Origin: Zunongwangia endophytica
GTDB lineage: Bacteria; Bacteroidota; Bacteroidia; Flavobacteriales; Flavobacteriaceae
Length of the DNA: 64,000 bases
Assembly: GCF_030409505.1 (NCBI RefSeq)
Contig: NZ_JAUFPZ010000002.1
Location: 4,160,501-4,224,500, forward strand
Direction: 5' to 3'
The position numbers and the translations under genes are program-made. Position 1 is the stretch's first letter; each line of letters begins with the position of its first letter. Shown piece by piece: positions 35,150 to 42,910 of the stretch. Below the pieces are notes generated by a model. It did not search any database, was not told the DNA's origin, and saw only the letters and a program-made list of their open reading frames with translations.

Positions 35150-35440
35150 GGGTTTTGCTGCAAAGTCCTGAAAATCAGTATAAATAAAATATATTTAAAT
35201 AGCTGATTATTAGTTGTTTGCATAGAAATTGGCAGCTGAGACACCGCTTTGCGTGTCACCCTCTTGCTCTTCAATTTCCGTCCCGCAGGGACCCAAATTT
35301 CCAGACATTCCACTAAAGCGGAACGCCTTTATTATTTTATGGATTGGTCATTTAAGGAAAGTCAAATCTAAAAAGGTAATGACCAAAGTGTTATTAATCA
35401 ATAATCTAAAGATACGATTTAAAAGAAATGGGCAAAAGAA
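35150..35440. other. Candidate oriT region upstream of the mob genes
   Basis: About 290 non-coding bases before the mob operon carry three small hairpins in 70 bases: GACAC-CGCTTTGC-GTGTC (35240-35257), GTCCC-GCA-GGGAC (35280-35292) and TTCC-ACTAAAGC-GGAA (about 35315-35330). Position and hairpin clustering fit an origin of transfer; the nick site is not identified. Confidence 0.45.
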
Positions 35441-35441
35441 A

Positions 35442-35464
35442 AAGCCCTCATTTAATAAGGGCTT
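35442..35464 (-). terminator. Rho-independent terminator of the SSB-RadC-small gene operon
   Basis: Read leftwards: AAGCCCT, loop ATTAAAT-like, AGGGCTT, then TTTTCTTTT. It sits 20 bases past the stop of the 66-residue protein and ends the leftward transcript from SSB. Confidence 0.8.
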
Positions 35465-35483
35465 GTTTGATGTTGTTTAGTGG

Positions 35484-35684
35484 TTACATATTGAATACAA
35501 AATCATAATTGTATAGATTTCGTATGGCTTCCTCTTCCAACAAGGTATCGTAATTAATGTAGTGTTGTTGGGCATCGTTCTTTAATTGCTTTCCGAAACG
35601 ATTTTCAACTTCTTCTTTTGACATCGAGAGCAAACGTTCCTGTGTTTCCTTATCGAGGTTGGTATAATTCAAATAGACCATCAT
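35484..35684 (-). CDS. Small hypothetical protein of the mobilisable element
   Basis: A 66-residue acidic protein (MVYLNYTNLDKETQERLLSM, then NYDTLLEEEAIRNLYNYDF). The second Met is an equally good start. It sits 13 bases after the RadC-like gene, in one operon. I know no function; similar small proteins accompany RadC-like genes in flavobacterial mobile elements. Confidence 0.65.
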   Translation of the reverse strand: MMVYLNYTNLDKETQERLLSMSKEEVENRFGKQLKNDAQQHYINYDTLLEEEAIRNLYNYDFVFNM

Positions 35685-35696
35685 CGAAATTTTAAA

Positions 35697-36146
35697 TTAT
35701 AACAATCCATTATCGGCGAAACTATAATAGTCCCCATTAGGAACGATAATGATATGATCCAAGACTTTAACATCAAAAAGCTGTGCCGCCTCTTTAATTT
35801 TACGGGTCAATCGTTTGTCCGCTTCACTGGGTTCAAGTTTATAGCTTGGATGGTTATGGGCAAGCAGGATTCCCACAGATAAGGTTTTTAATACAATCGC
35901 AAAAAGGATGCGAATATCAACTAAAGTACCTGTAATACCTCCAACGGATAAGGGGTAAACCCCTTTCACTTTATTGGAATTATTCAATAACAGGATTTTA
36001 AAGCTTTCCTGTAAACCTATAGTTCCCTTATCCCAATTATTATAAAGTAATTTCGCTGCGTGCTTAGAACTTTTAATCGGGTCAGATTTTAGTGTTGCAA
36101 CTTTCTCCCGGTAACTGATCTTTATTTCATTAACTTTGTATTTCAT
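35697..36146 (-). CDS. RadC-like JAB/MPN-domain protein
   Basis: A 149-residue stand-alone RadC C-terminal domain with the JAMM metal site: LLAHNHPSYKLEPSEADKRL (HxH ... S ... D; about 95-110), then KVLDHIIIVPNGDYYSF. The N-terminal HhH part of chromosomal RadC is absent, as in copies carried by plasmids and integrative elements, where they may help strand processing or anti-restriction. It follows SSB by 77 bases. Confidence 0.88.
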   Translation of the reverse strand: MKYKVNEIKISYREKVATLKSDPIKSSKHAAKLLYNNWDKGTIGLQESFKILLLNNSNKVKGVYPLSVGGITGTLVDIRILFAIVLKTLSVGILLAHNHPSYKLEPSEADKRLTRKIKEAAQLFDVKVLDHIIIVPNGDYYSFADNGLL

Positions 36147-36223
36147 TATTAGCTTATTTAATGGGTTAATAATTAAAAGAGGGTGGGACTTTCGACGGTT
36201 TACACCCTCTTTGTTTTTCAGAA

Positions 36224-36562
36224 TTAAGCGTTACCACCTAATAATAGGATTTCAGAAGCTAAAACTTCGGTAACATATCGTTTCACTCCTTCCTTATCCT
36301 CATAGGAACGGGAAGTTAATTTTCCCTCTACGGCAATTTCTTTGCCTTTGCTAACATAATTTTCAATGATTTCAGCAGTCTTTCCCCAGGCTACCACGGT
36401 ATGCCAGGAAGTCGCCTGTACCTTTTCACCTTTATTGTTTTTGTAGTTCTCATTGGTCGCCAATGATAAGCGGGCTACTTTTTTGCCATTGTCAAGATTG
36501 GTGGTGCTAGGTTCTTGACCTACGTTTCCGATTAACTGTACTTTGTTTCTTAGATTACTCAT
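36224..36562 (-). CDS. ssb: Single-stranded DNA-binding protein
   Basis: A 112-residue OB-fold SSB: MSNLRNKVQLIGNVGQEP, VARLSLATNENYKN, TSWHTVVAWGKTAEIIENYVSKGKEI and VEGKLTSRSYEDKEG. It lacks the acidic C-terminal tail (DDDIPF) that chromosomal SSB uses to recruit partners, ending instead in LASEILLLGGNA. This is typical of mobile-element SSBs. It is the first gene of the leftward operon. Confidence 0.93.
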   Translation of the reverse strand: MSNLRNKVQLIGNVGQEPSTTNLDNGKKVARLSLATNENYKNNKGEKVQATSWHTVVAWGKTAEIIENYVSKGKEIAVEGKLTSRSYEDKEGVKRYVTEVLASEILLLGGNA

Positions 36563-37100
36563 AATTAAAAGTTTTAGAGGTCTGCCTTTAAAGACAGACG
36601 GTTACACATTGATTAAAAAAATTGATTTACTTATTATATCCGGTAGCGTTTTTCTTTTTTTGATTTTTTTTAGTTTCCCTTCCGGATCGATATGTTATTG
36701 ATGATTTCATATTAAACTGTTTTGATTTACTTCCCATAGCGCCGTATAGCTGTTATCTTTTTTTGATGCTTACACGATTTCAATATTTTGGATTGATAAG
36801 GACTTATAAAAGCGAGTAGGGGAGCGGCTTATGCAGTGCGGTTCAACTCCAAAATGTTGGTGTTTTGCAACCAAAAAAAGAATAACTGTACGGCGTGGTA
36901 GGGAATCAAAAACCTAAAATGAAGAATCGGTAACCTTCAGGAAGGGAAACTAAATGCAAGAAATAGTATTCACTATAATTGTATCAGTAATTGGAAACAG
37001 AACTAAGAATATCTTTAAAGTTTATTGAAGCTTCCTTTTGTTAGGTCTAATGTATTTTGAAATCAGGAATATCTCGGTAACTTAGTATAAACCTGAATTA
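36563..37100. other. Intergenic region with long imperfect inverted repeat
   Basis: About 540 bases without a gene. Positions 36669-36954 form a long imperfect hairpin (separate entry). The last 140 bases lead into a TetR promoter. Confidence 0.7.
36669..36954. repeat. Long imperfect inverted repeat (about 285 bp) at the edge of the mobilisable element
   Basis: Left arm TTTAGTTTCCCTTCC (36669-36683) pairs with GGAAGGGAAACTAAA (36940-36954). Inner arms: TTTTGATT and AATCAAAA; GCGCCGTATAGCTGTTAT and ATAACTGTACGGCGTG with a TTTTTTTG/CAAAAAAA clamp; then CAATATTTTGGATTGA and TTCAACTCCAAAATGTTG. The apex (36800-36840) holds GCGAGTAGGGGAGCGGCTT. Such a structure could be a single-strand origin, a transfer or replication origin, an element terminus or a structured RNA; nothing decides between these. 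Confidence 0.65.
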
Positions 37101-37114
37101 ACCGAACGTTTGGT
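37101..37114 (+). promoter_or_regulatory. TetR operator in front of the TetR gene at 37.1 kb
   Basis: ACCGAACGTTTGGT, a near-perfect 14-bp palindrome 30 bases before the TetR ATG. The perfect form ACCGAACGTTCGGT is in front of the next gene (37727-37740), and the identical sequence is at the efflux TetR gene (61340-61353). Confidence 0.8.
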
Positions 37115-37144
37115 AAAAAACTATCTTTTTTATAGTTTTGTAGT

Positions 37145-37705
37145 ATGAGACCACAAAAAACACTGGACAAAGATGTACTTGTAGGATTAACCGAGATTTT
37201 TCAGTCCAAAGGATATGAAGCCGCAAGTTTACAAGATCTGGCCACTGCCACAGGTCTAAAAAAAGCCAGTTTGTATCATCGATTTCCGGGAGGAAAAAAA
37301 CAAATGGCCGAAGCCGTTTTAGAGCATCTGGCCAAGTGGGTAGGGGAGAATGTATTTCAGGTACTTCGTAATAGCGAACATTCACCGGAAATCCGATTAA
37401 AAAATGCGATGGTTCAAATAAAGGTGTTATACAATGACGGAAAAAATACCTGTATCTTCCGTGCGCTTTCAATGGAAACCGGCATTAATTTATTTCGACT
37501 TCAGATAGAAAAAGGAATGAAGGAGTGGTTAAAGGCTTTTGAAACCATTGGAGAAGAACTAGAGCTGGATTCAAAAACCGCTAAATCATATGCTTATCAG
37601 TCGATGATCGATATCCAGGGTAGCCTCATATTGACGACAGCATTAAATAATCCTCAAATTTTTGATGAGGCATTACAACGAATTACAAGCAGATATCTGA
37701 GATAA
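37145..37705 (+). CDS. TetR-family regulator
   Basis: A 186-residue TetR protein. HTH in residues 10-55: VLVGLTEIFQSKGYEAASLQ and DLATATGLKKASLYHRFPGG. The C-terminal ligand domain (VQIKVLYNDGKNTCIFRALSM) is of the TetR_C_16/YcdC-like type. Matching palindromes before its own gene and before the downstream hydrolase indicate auto- and operon repression. Confidence 0.92.
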   Translation: MRPQKTLDKDVLVGLTEIFQSKGYEAASLQDLATATGLKKASLYHRFPGGKKQMAEAVLEHLAKWVGENVFQVLRNSEHSPEIRLKNAMVQIKVLYNDGKNTCIFRALSMETGINLFRLQIEKGMKEWLKAFETIGEELELDSKTAKSYAYQSMIDIQGSLILTTALNNPQIFDEALQRITSRYLR

Positions 37706-37726
37706 AAAATTTTACTTATAAATTTT

Positions 37727-37740
37727 ACCGAACGTTCGGT
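37727..37740 (+). promoter_or_regulatory. TetR operator in front of the hydrolase gene
   Basis: ACCGAACGTTCGGT is a perfect 14-bp palindrome, 23 bases before the hydrolase ATG and 21 bases after the TetR stop. Confidence 0.82.
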
Positions 37741-37763
37741 AATTTAAAATTAATCTTAAAACA

Positions 37764-38630
37764 ATGAAAATGGAAAAGACAAAATTTAAGACAACACTTG
37801 TAGACGGAATCAAGATAGCCTATCGTGAAGCAGGAGATCCTCATAAACCAACGCTACTATTATTACACGGTTATCCTTCCTCTGCCCATCAGTATAGAAA
37901 AGTTTTTAATCGACTGGCCGATACCTATCACGTGATAGCGCCAGATTATCCGGGTTTTGGGCTGAGTGATTTTCCTGCCCCTGATCAATATGAATACACT
38001 TTTGATACTATTGCAGAAACGATCAATCGCTTTTTAGCACAACTGGAAATTAACAGCTACGCTATGGTGATGCAAGATTATGGAGCCCCTGTAGGATTTA
38101 GGATTGCGATTGCTCATCCAGAAAGGGTTACAGCTATTATCACTCAAAATGGAAACGCTTACGAAGAAGGTATTGGAGAAGCCTGGAAACCGATTAAAGA
38201 GCTGTGGGCTAACCGCACTCAGGAAAATGAAGAAGCCTTATTGGACGCTTTCAGCCTAGAAGGCTTAAAATGGAACTATACGCACGGTACGCAAAATGCC
38301 GAATTAATCAATCCTGACTGCTGGCATCTCGATTATCTGAGAATGCAACGTCCTCACGCCAAAAAAGTGAATATCGATTTATGGTTTGACTATCAGAACA
38401 ACTTAAAAAAATATCCTGAGTGGCAGGCTTATCTAAGAGAACACCAACCACCGGTACTGGTGGTATGGGGTAAAAATGACGAGTATTTCCCTGAAAGCGG
38501 TGCCGAAGGTTTTAAAAAGGATGTCAAAAATCTCGAATATCATATTTATGATACCGGACATTTTGCAATGGAAGAATGTGGTGATGAAATCATCGATGAA
38601 ATTGAAAAATTTATGCGAAAGGTTGTTTAA
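37764..38630 (+). CDS. Alpha/beta hydrolase, epoxide hydrolase/haloalkane dehalogenase-like
   Basis: A 288-residue alpha/beta hydrolase. The oxyanion motif is LLLLHGYPSS (HGYP, 35-38), then DYPGFGLSD. The nucleophile elbow is MVMQDYGAP with Asp105 rather than Ser, typical of epoxide hydrolases and haloalkane dehalogenases. The acid is in VVWGKNDEYF and the base His in YDTGHFAMEE. A second ATG two codons on is possible. It is a likely detoxifying enzyme induced when the TetR protein binds a ligand. Substrate unknown. Confidence 0.88.
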   Translation: MKMEKTKFKTTLVDGIKIAYREAGDPHKPTLLLLHGYPSSAHQYRKVFNRLADTYHVIAPDYPGFGLSDFPAPDQYEYTFDTIAETINRFLAQLEINSYAMVMQDYGAPVGFRIAIAHPERVTAIITQNGNAYEEGIGEAWKPIKELWANRTQENEEALLDAFSLEGLKWNYTHGTQNAELINPDCWHLDYLRMQRPHAKKVNIDLWFDYQNNLKKYPEWQAYLREHQPPVLVVWGKNDEYFPESGAEGFKKDVKNLEYHIYDTGHFAMEECGDEIIDEIEKFMRKVV

Positions 38631-38652
38631 AGTATATGCACTTTCTAAAATA

Positions 38653-38688
38653 AAAAAACAGGACTTATTGTTACAAGTCCTGTTTTTT
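38653..38688. terminator. Bidirectional rho-independent terminator
   Basis: AAAAAACAGGACTT, loop ATTGTTAC, AAGTCCTGTTTTTT: a perfect 9-bp stem with A- and T-tracts, between the convergent hydrolase and AraC genes. It can serve both. Confidence 0.92.
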
Positions 38689-38710
38689 ATGTAGCAATTT
38701 TTACCATTAT

Positions 38711-39625
38711 TCAAACACTGCTTTTATATTCTGAAGGGGTCATTTTCGTTTTAGATTTGAATAATTTGGTAAAGGATTGTGGATGTTCAAAGCCCAGTAT
38801 ATAGGCTATTTCTGAAATCGAAAGACTTGAAGTCCCTAACAAACTTTTTGCTTTTTCAATGATATGATATTGAATATATTGTTGCGTCGTCTTACCGGTA
38901 AGTACGCGTAGCAAATCACTTAAATAGCGCTGTGACACGCCAAGATGATTACTGATAAAGTGTACGGAAGGAAAGCCCTTAGCAAATGCATTTTTATTTT
39001 GAAAATGATCTTCCAGGTACTCATCCAATGCTTGAATGAGTTGATGATTGGAAGTTGCCCGGGTTATGAATTGCCTATTGTAAAAACGTTTGCTGTAATT
39101 CAGTAATAAGATGAGTTGCGACACCAAAACGTCCTGACTAAATTGATCAATGTTTTCGTGTAACTCTGCTTGTATCGTTTCAAATAATTGTTGAATAATG
39201 GACTTCTCTTTGGCTGACAAATAAAGGGCTTCTGTTACCTCATAGGAGAAAAAACCATACTCTCTCATTGCATTGCCCAAAGGGGATTTCCGAATAAAAT
39301 CAGGATGAAAATATAGCGCATAACCTTCATAACTTTTCAAATCACTATTAGGGCTTACGATTTGACCAGGTTTTAAAAAAGCCAGCCCTCCTTCAGCAAA
39401 ATCATAAAAGTCCTGCCCATATTTTATTTTTCCGCTAAATTCGCTTTTAAAAGAGATTTTATAAAAATCCAGCACTAATTTTTGTTGACTTTCCACAGAA
39501 AGTAACGGACTTTTACGATAATCAACTAGTGTAAACAACGGATGTTTGGGTGCAGGCAGTTTTAAGTAGTCCATCAACGCCTGGATACTTTTAAACTGTT
39601 TTATTTCTGAATGATGCTCGCCCAT
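38711..39625 (-). CDS. AraC-family transcriptional regulator (paralogue of the 24.6-kb gene)
   Basis: A 304-residue AraC protein. The N-terminal sensor barrel (KIKYGQDFYDFAEGGLAFLKPGQ, in parts) and C-terminal double HTH (SQRYLSDLLRVLTGKTTQQY and SISEIAYILGFEHPQSFTKL) are clearly homologous to the regulator at 24.6 kb. It follows an SDR gene by 17 bases on the same strand, the same SDR-then-AraC order. It likely controls that SDR. Confidence 0.9.
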   Translation of the reverse strand: MGEHHSEIKQFKSIQALMDYLKLPAPKHPLFTLVDYRKSPLLSVESQQKLVLDFYKISFKSEFSGKIKYGQDFYDFAEGGLAFLKPGQIVSPNSDLKSYEGYALYFHPDFIRKSPLGNAMREYGFFSYEVTEALYLSAKEKSIIQQLFETIQAELHENIDQFSQDVLVSQLILLLNYSKRFYNRQFITRATSNHQLIQALDEYLEDHFQNKNAFAKGFPSVHFISNHLGVSQRYLSDLLRVLTGKTTQQYIQYHIIEKAKSLLGTSSLSISEIAYILGFEHPQSFTKLFKSKTKMTPSEYKSSV

Positions 39626-39642
39626 TATTTGAAGATACGATT

Positions 39643-40383
39643 TTAATTCTGAACAGCTGGTCGAATAACAATGTCCCCAATCTCCACTTCCTTAGGCTGT
39701 TCCATAGCAAAAATAACTGAATCGGCAATCGATTCAGGAGGAATCGCTATTTCGTCCCTGCTTTTTAAAATAGCTGTTCGCATTTCTTCATTCTTTATAT
39801 TGGTAGCAAAATCAGTATCAACAAATCCCGGGGAAATTCCGGTAATACGAATTTTTCCATCCGATTCTTGTCTAAACGTTTCAGATAGAGTCCTGACCGC
39901 ATTTTTTGTTGCTGAATAGACACCCATTGTCGGCGTTATTTTGAGACCTGCCGTAGAAATAATATTAATAATATGCCCCGAATCCTGCCCTTTAAAAATG
40001 GGAATTGCGGCAGCCATTCCGTATAAGGTTCCGTTTAAATTAGTCGCTATCATTTCTTCCCATCCTTCAACATCCAGTTCGTCCAATCGGCTCAATTGAC
40101 TTATCCCGGCATTATTAATCATTACGTCCAGTTGACCGTATTTTTTGATGGCAATATCAACCAATTCCATAAGATCTTGCTTTTTAGTAACGTCGGTAAC
40201 CACATATGCGGCCACTCCATTTTCTTTAAGAATCTGTTGCTTAATGCGTATTAATTTTTTCTCATTTCGGGCGGCCAAAACAACTTTTGCTCCTTTTAAT
40301 GCCAACTGAATGGCGATCGATTTTCCGATACCACTACTGGCTCCGGTAACCACGACTACTTTATCTTTTATACTTTCATTCAT
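39643..40383 (-). CDS. Short-chain dehydrogenase/reductase
   Basis: About 246 residues from ATG 40383 (MNESIKDKVVVVTGASSGIG); a longer start nine codons upstream is less likely. Motifs: TGASSGIGKS, AARNEKK (NADP preference), NNAGISQL, STAGLK and YSATKNAVR, then ISPGFVDTDF. It belongs to the YdfG/CsgA-like class of broad-specificity reductases. It forms an operon with the AraC gene and is divergent from a TetR gene. Confidence 0.92.
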   Translation of the reverse strand: MNESIKDKVVVVTGASSGIGKSIAIQLALKGAKVVLAARNEKKLIRIKQQILKENGVAAYVVTDVTKKQDLMELVDIAIKKYGQLDVMINNAGISQLSRLDELDVEGWEEMIATNLNGTLYGMAAAIPIFKGQDSGHIINIISTAGLKITPTMGVYSATKNAVRTLSETFRQESDGKIRITGISPGFVDTDFATNIKNEEMRTAILKSRDEIAIPPESIADSVIFAMEQPKEVEIGDIVIRPAVQN

Positions 40384-40519
40384 AACTTTTGACTTTTTAA
40401 AAATGAACATTCAAAAGTCAACATTTTCAATCGCTAGCAGTTAGCCGGATTGGTAAATCACTTCGCTATGCTGGTAAAATCTTCAGCGCTGTTGGTATTT
40501 AAAAAAAGATTTTTATTTT

Positions 40520-40535
40520 TGTAACGAATATTACA
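40520..40535 (+). promoter_or_regulatory. Operator of the TetR gene at 40.5 kb
   Basis: TGTAACGAATATTACA, a 16-bp imperfect palindrome, ends 5 bases before the TetR ATG. A related word, TTGAACGATCATTACA (41139-41154), precedes the next SDR gene, so the same protein may control both. Confidence 0.65.
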
Positions 40536-40539
40536 AAAA

Positions 40540-41121
40540 ATGAAAGGACGTCCTCATATCTATAAAAATCAGGAATTGATCTTAAAAGCTCAGGAAGTAT
40601 TTTGGGAAAAAGGCTATAGTGCTACCTCTTTATCAGATTTGAGCAAAGCAACGGGAGCCGGCGCCGGAAGTTTGTACAACAGCTTTAAGGGTGGAAAAAA
40701 GGAACTCTTTAAAAAAGCACTGGCGCAACGAAGAGAAGACTTTAAGACATTTAAAATAAAACTGGAAAGTAGCGAGGCCCCTGTTCAACTCATCAAAGAT
40801 TTTTTCTTAAGTCTAGCTTCAGAACCTCAAAAATCACACGCTAAAGGATGCATTATTGCTAATACCTTAGTCGAAATGTCATTTGTAGATGAAGAACTGG
40901 AAAAAGAAGCAATCAACATATTGAAGCAAACGGAAAACCTTTATAAAACAACGATTCTTAAAGCCCAGAAAAACGGGAGCTTACAATCCAAAATACCCGC
41001 AGATGTGTTGGCAAAGCATTTAATTAGCTTATGGTGTGGCATTAATTCACTGCGTAGGATGTATCCTGATAAAAAGATTCTCCAGCAGCAGATCGAATTA
41101 CAACTACAGATCATCGATTAA
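40540..41121 (+). CDS. TetR-family regulator
   Basis: A 193-residue TetR protein. HTH: MKGRPHIYKNQELILKAQ and DLSKATGAGAGSLYNSFKGG. The C-terminal domain (SHAKGCIIANTLVEMSF with Cys at about 107) is the NemR/YcdC-like TetR_C type, where the Cys can sense electrophiles or oxidants. The SDR 51 bases downstream is its probable target. Confidence 0.9.
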   Translation: MKGRPHIYKNQELILKAQEVFWEKGYSATSLSDLSKATGAGAGSLYNSFKGGKKELFKKALAQRREDFKTFKIKLESSEAPVQLIKDFFLSLASEPQKSHAKGCIIANTLVEMSFVDEELEKEAINILKQTENLYKTTILKAQKNGSLQSKIPADVLAKHLISLWCGINSLRRMYPDKKILQQQIELQLQIID

Positions 41122-41138
41122 ATTTTTTTATTCATTTT

Positions 41139-41156
41139 TTGAACGATCATTACAAA
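41139..41156 (+). promoter_or_regulatory. Second candidate operator for the 40.5-kb TetR protein
   Basis: TTGAACGATCATTACAAA matches the AACGA-N-ATTACA core of the operator upstream of the TetR gene. It lies 16 bases before the SDR start. Confidence 0.45.
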
Positions 41157-41172
41157 TATAAATACGCATATA

Positions 41173-41964
41173 ATGGATTTACAACTTAAAGGAAAAAAAG
41201 CATTTATTAGCGGTTCAACGCAGGGCATTGGATTTGCCATCGCACAGCAACTTTTGAGAGAAGGCGCTTCGGTCATTATCAATGGACGAAATAAGGAGAA
41301 AACTGAAAAGGCCAAAAAACAGCTTGAGAAACAATTTTCAGAAGCTGAAATTTCAGACATAGCCACAGATTTTCAAAACAAAGATGAAGTTTCCCGATTA
41401 CTTGAGAAGCTACCCGAAATTGATATTCTGGTAAATAATTTGGGTATTTTTGATATCGCCGAATTTGAAAAAATCCCTGATGCCGAATGGTACCGCTATT
41501 TCGAGATTAATGTGATGAGTGCCGTTCGGCTATCCAGAAAACTGCTACCACAGATGCAACAAAAAAACTGGGGACGAATCATTTTTATTAGTAGTGAATC
41601 TGGCGTTAATGTCCCTGAAAATATGATTCATTATGGGATGACTAAAGCAGCTCTTTCAGCGGTGGCCAACGGACTGTCCAAACTCACCCAAGGAACAGAA
41701 ATTACCGTGAATACCATCTTGGGCGGGCCAACCTATTCTGATGGCGTTTCCAAAGCAGTTGAGCAAATAGCTTCTAATCAAAATATAGAGGTTGAAGAAA
41801 TGAAAAAAGCCATTATTCAACAATCTAATCCGCATATTCTATTGCAGCGCTTTATCCAGCCTGAAGAAATTGCTAACCTAGTAACTTACTTGGCAAGTCC
41901 GTTATCTATTGCTACCAATGGAGCTTCGGTAAGAGCAGATTCTGGAGTATTAAAGACAGTTTAA
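41173..41964 (+). CDS. Short-chain dehydrogenase/reductase
   Basis: A 263-residue SDR: ISGSTQGIGFAIAQQ, NGRNKEKT (NADP preference), VNNLGIFD (in place of NNAG), SSESGVNV and YGMTKAAL (catalytic Tyr/Lys). It is close to 3-oxoacyl-ACP-reductase-like oxidoreductases of unknown substrate. It is downstream of the TetR gene with a shared operator word. Confidence 0.9.
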   Translation: MDLQLKGKKAFISGSTQGIGFAIAQQLLREGASVIINGRNKEKTEKAKKQLEKQFSEAEISDIATDFQNKDEVSRLLEKLPEIDILVNNLGIFDIAEFEKIPDAEWYRYFEINVMSAVRLSRKLLPQMQQKNWGRIIFISSESGVNVPENMIHYGMTKAALSAVANGLSKLTQGTEITVNTILGGPTYSDGVSKAVEQIASNQNIEVEEMKKAIIQQSNPHILLQRFIQPEEIANLVTYLASPLSIATNGASVRADSGVLKTV

Positions 41965-42490
41965 TTTTTTAGTTTTATGATGCAGATCTGAATCCGGATG
42001 ATAGAAATTTCAATATTAAAAAGGCTATAATATAGTACGATAAAATTATTGTTTCTACAAAGCGGCAATAAAGAGACAAAAATACCTCCAAAGGGGCAAT
42101 AAAGGGGCAATAGGAACCACAATGGGGTCATTAATTCACTAATTATATATAACATATTGTTTTTTAGTAATTTAAAAATCCCCTATCAGTTGTTAAGCAG
42201 CCAAAATATTAGCTAAAAGCTTTAAATCTTCTATTAATTGGTTCGAGTTCTGTACCATATCGTTCACAAAAAAGGATGCTATTTTAGTATTCTTTTTTTG
42301 TTTAATTCCATCTTTTATTTAAAAATTCTTGTATTTTTCTATTAAAACTATGAATAATAAGATATTTATAAACGGTTCGATTTTTCTGAAGGGTTAAGGT
42401 TACAGGATTCAAACCCAGTTATATTATTACATTTGAAAGAAAATTATTAAAGTTCTAATTGATGATGAAGAATAAATAATATTAAATTGT
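41965..42490. other. Intergenic region with tRNA-tail-like remnants and short repeats
   Basis: About 525 bases without a gene. Three GGCAATA words (AAAGCGGCAATAAAG, AAAGGGGCAATAAAG, GGGGCAATAGG) lie at 42059-42113. TTGGTTCGAGTTCTGTACC at 42239-42257 resembles a tRNA T-arm and 3' end and is followed by a hairpin-T-tract. On the minus strand CTGGGTTTGAATCCTGTAA (42419-42401) looks like another T-arm. These appear to be eroded attachment-site or tRNA relics. Confidence 0.4.
42264..42299 (+). terminator. Terminator-like hairpin after a tRNA-like tail
   Basis: TTCACAAAAAAGGATGCT, then ATTTTAGTATTCTTTTTTT: the stem pairs with two G-T wobbles and ends in a T-tract. The same layout with a perfect stem is at 61759-61798. 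Confidence 0.55.
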
Positions 42491-42904
42491 TTATTTGTGA
42501 AATTTCATTCCGTTTAGCGCTTTGTCCACTTTTCTTTTTTTACCATATACTATGATTCCTACAAGAGTTTGGTTATCGTCCGTGAACTTACTGATTTCGA
42601 TATGGTTTTCATCTTCGTTTTTGGTTGCGAAAAGTGGCTCTGTATATATTCCAATTTTTAACTCCCTTTGTTTGGCCCTTGAAAAGGTTCTATCAATTTG
42701 AGCTTGGTCATCAGCCTTGTAAATAAGAATAGGCTGTTTGATAAAAGGTAGATATTCAGATGCCGAAGCATTTACAAAAGGCCTTCCGTGGGTTTCAGGA
42801 AATTGAATGGCTACCGAACTTGCCAAAAAAGATGCTACATTTAATTTCTGCCAGTCCAATAAGTCATCTTTTATTACGATTGCTATTTTATTTTCAAATT
42901 GCAT
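42491..42904 (-). CDS. DUF2000-family protein
   Basis: A 137-residue DUF2000 protein: NKIAIVIKDDLLDWQKLNVA, LIYKADDQAQIDRTFSRAKQ and GIYTEPLFATKNEDEN. The fold is related to peptidyl-tRNA hydrolase 2; the function is unknown. It lies 6 bases after the MarR-GNAT gene, so it is co-transcribed with it. Confidence 0.88.
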   Translation of the reverse strand: MQFENKIAIVIKDDLLDWQKLNVASFLASSVAIQFPETHGRPFVNASASEYLPFIKQPILIYKADDQAQIDRTFSRAKQRELKIGIYTEPLFATKNEDENHIEISKFTDDNQTLVGIIVYGKKRKVDKALNGMKFHK

Positions 42905-42910
42905 TTTTCG

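Noticed and set aside
42059..42113. Three GGCAATA words as iterons of a replication origin
   Set aside because: Spacing is irregular, copies are few and diverged, and no Rep gene is near.
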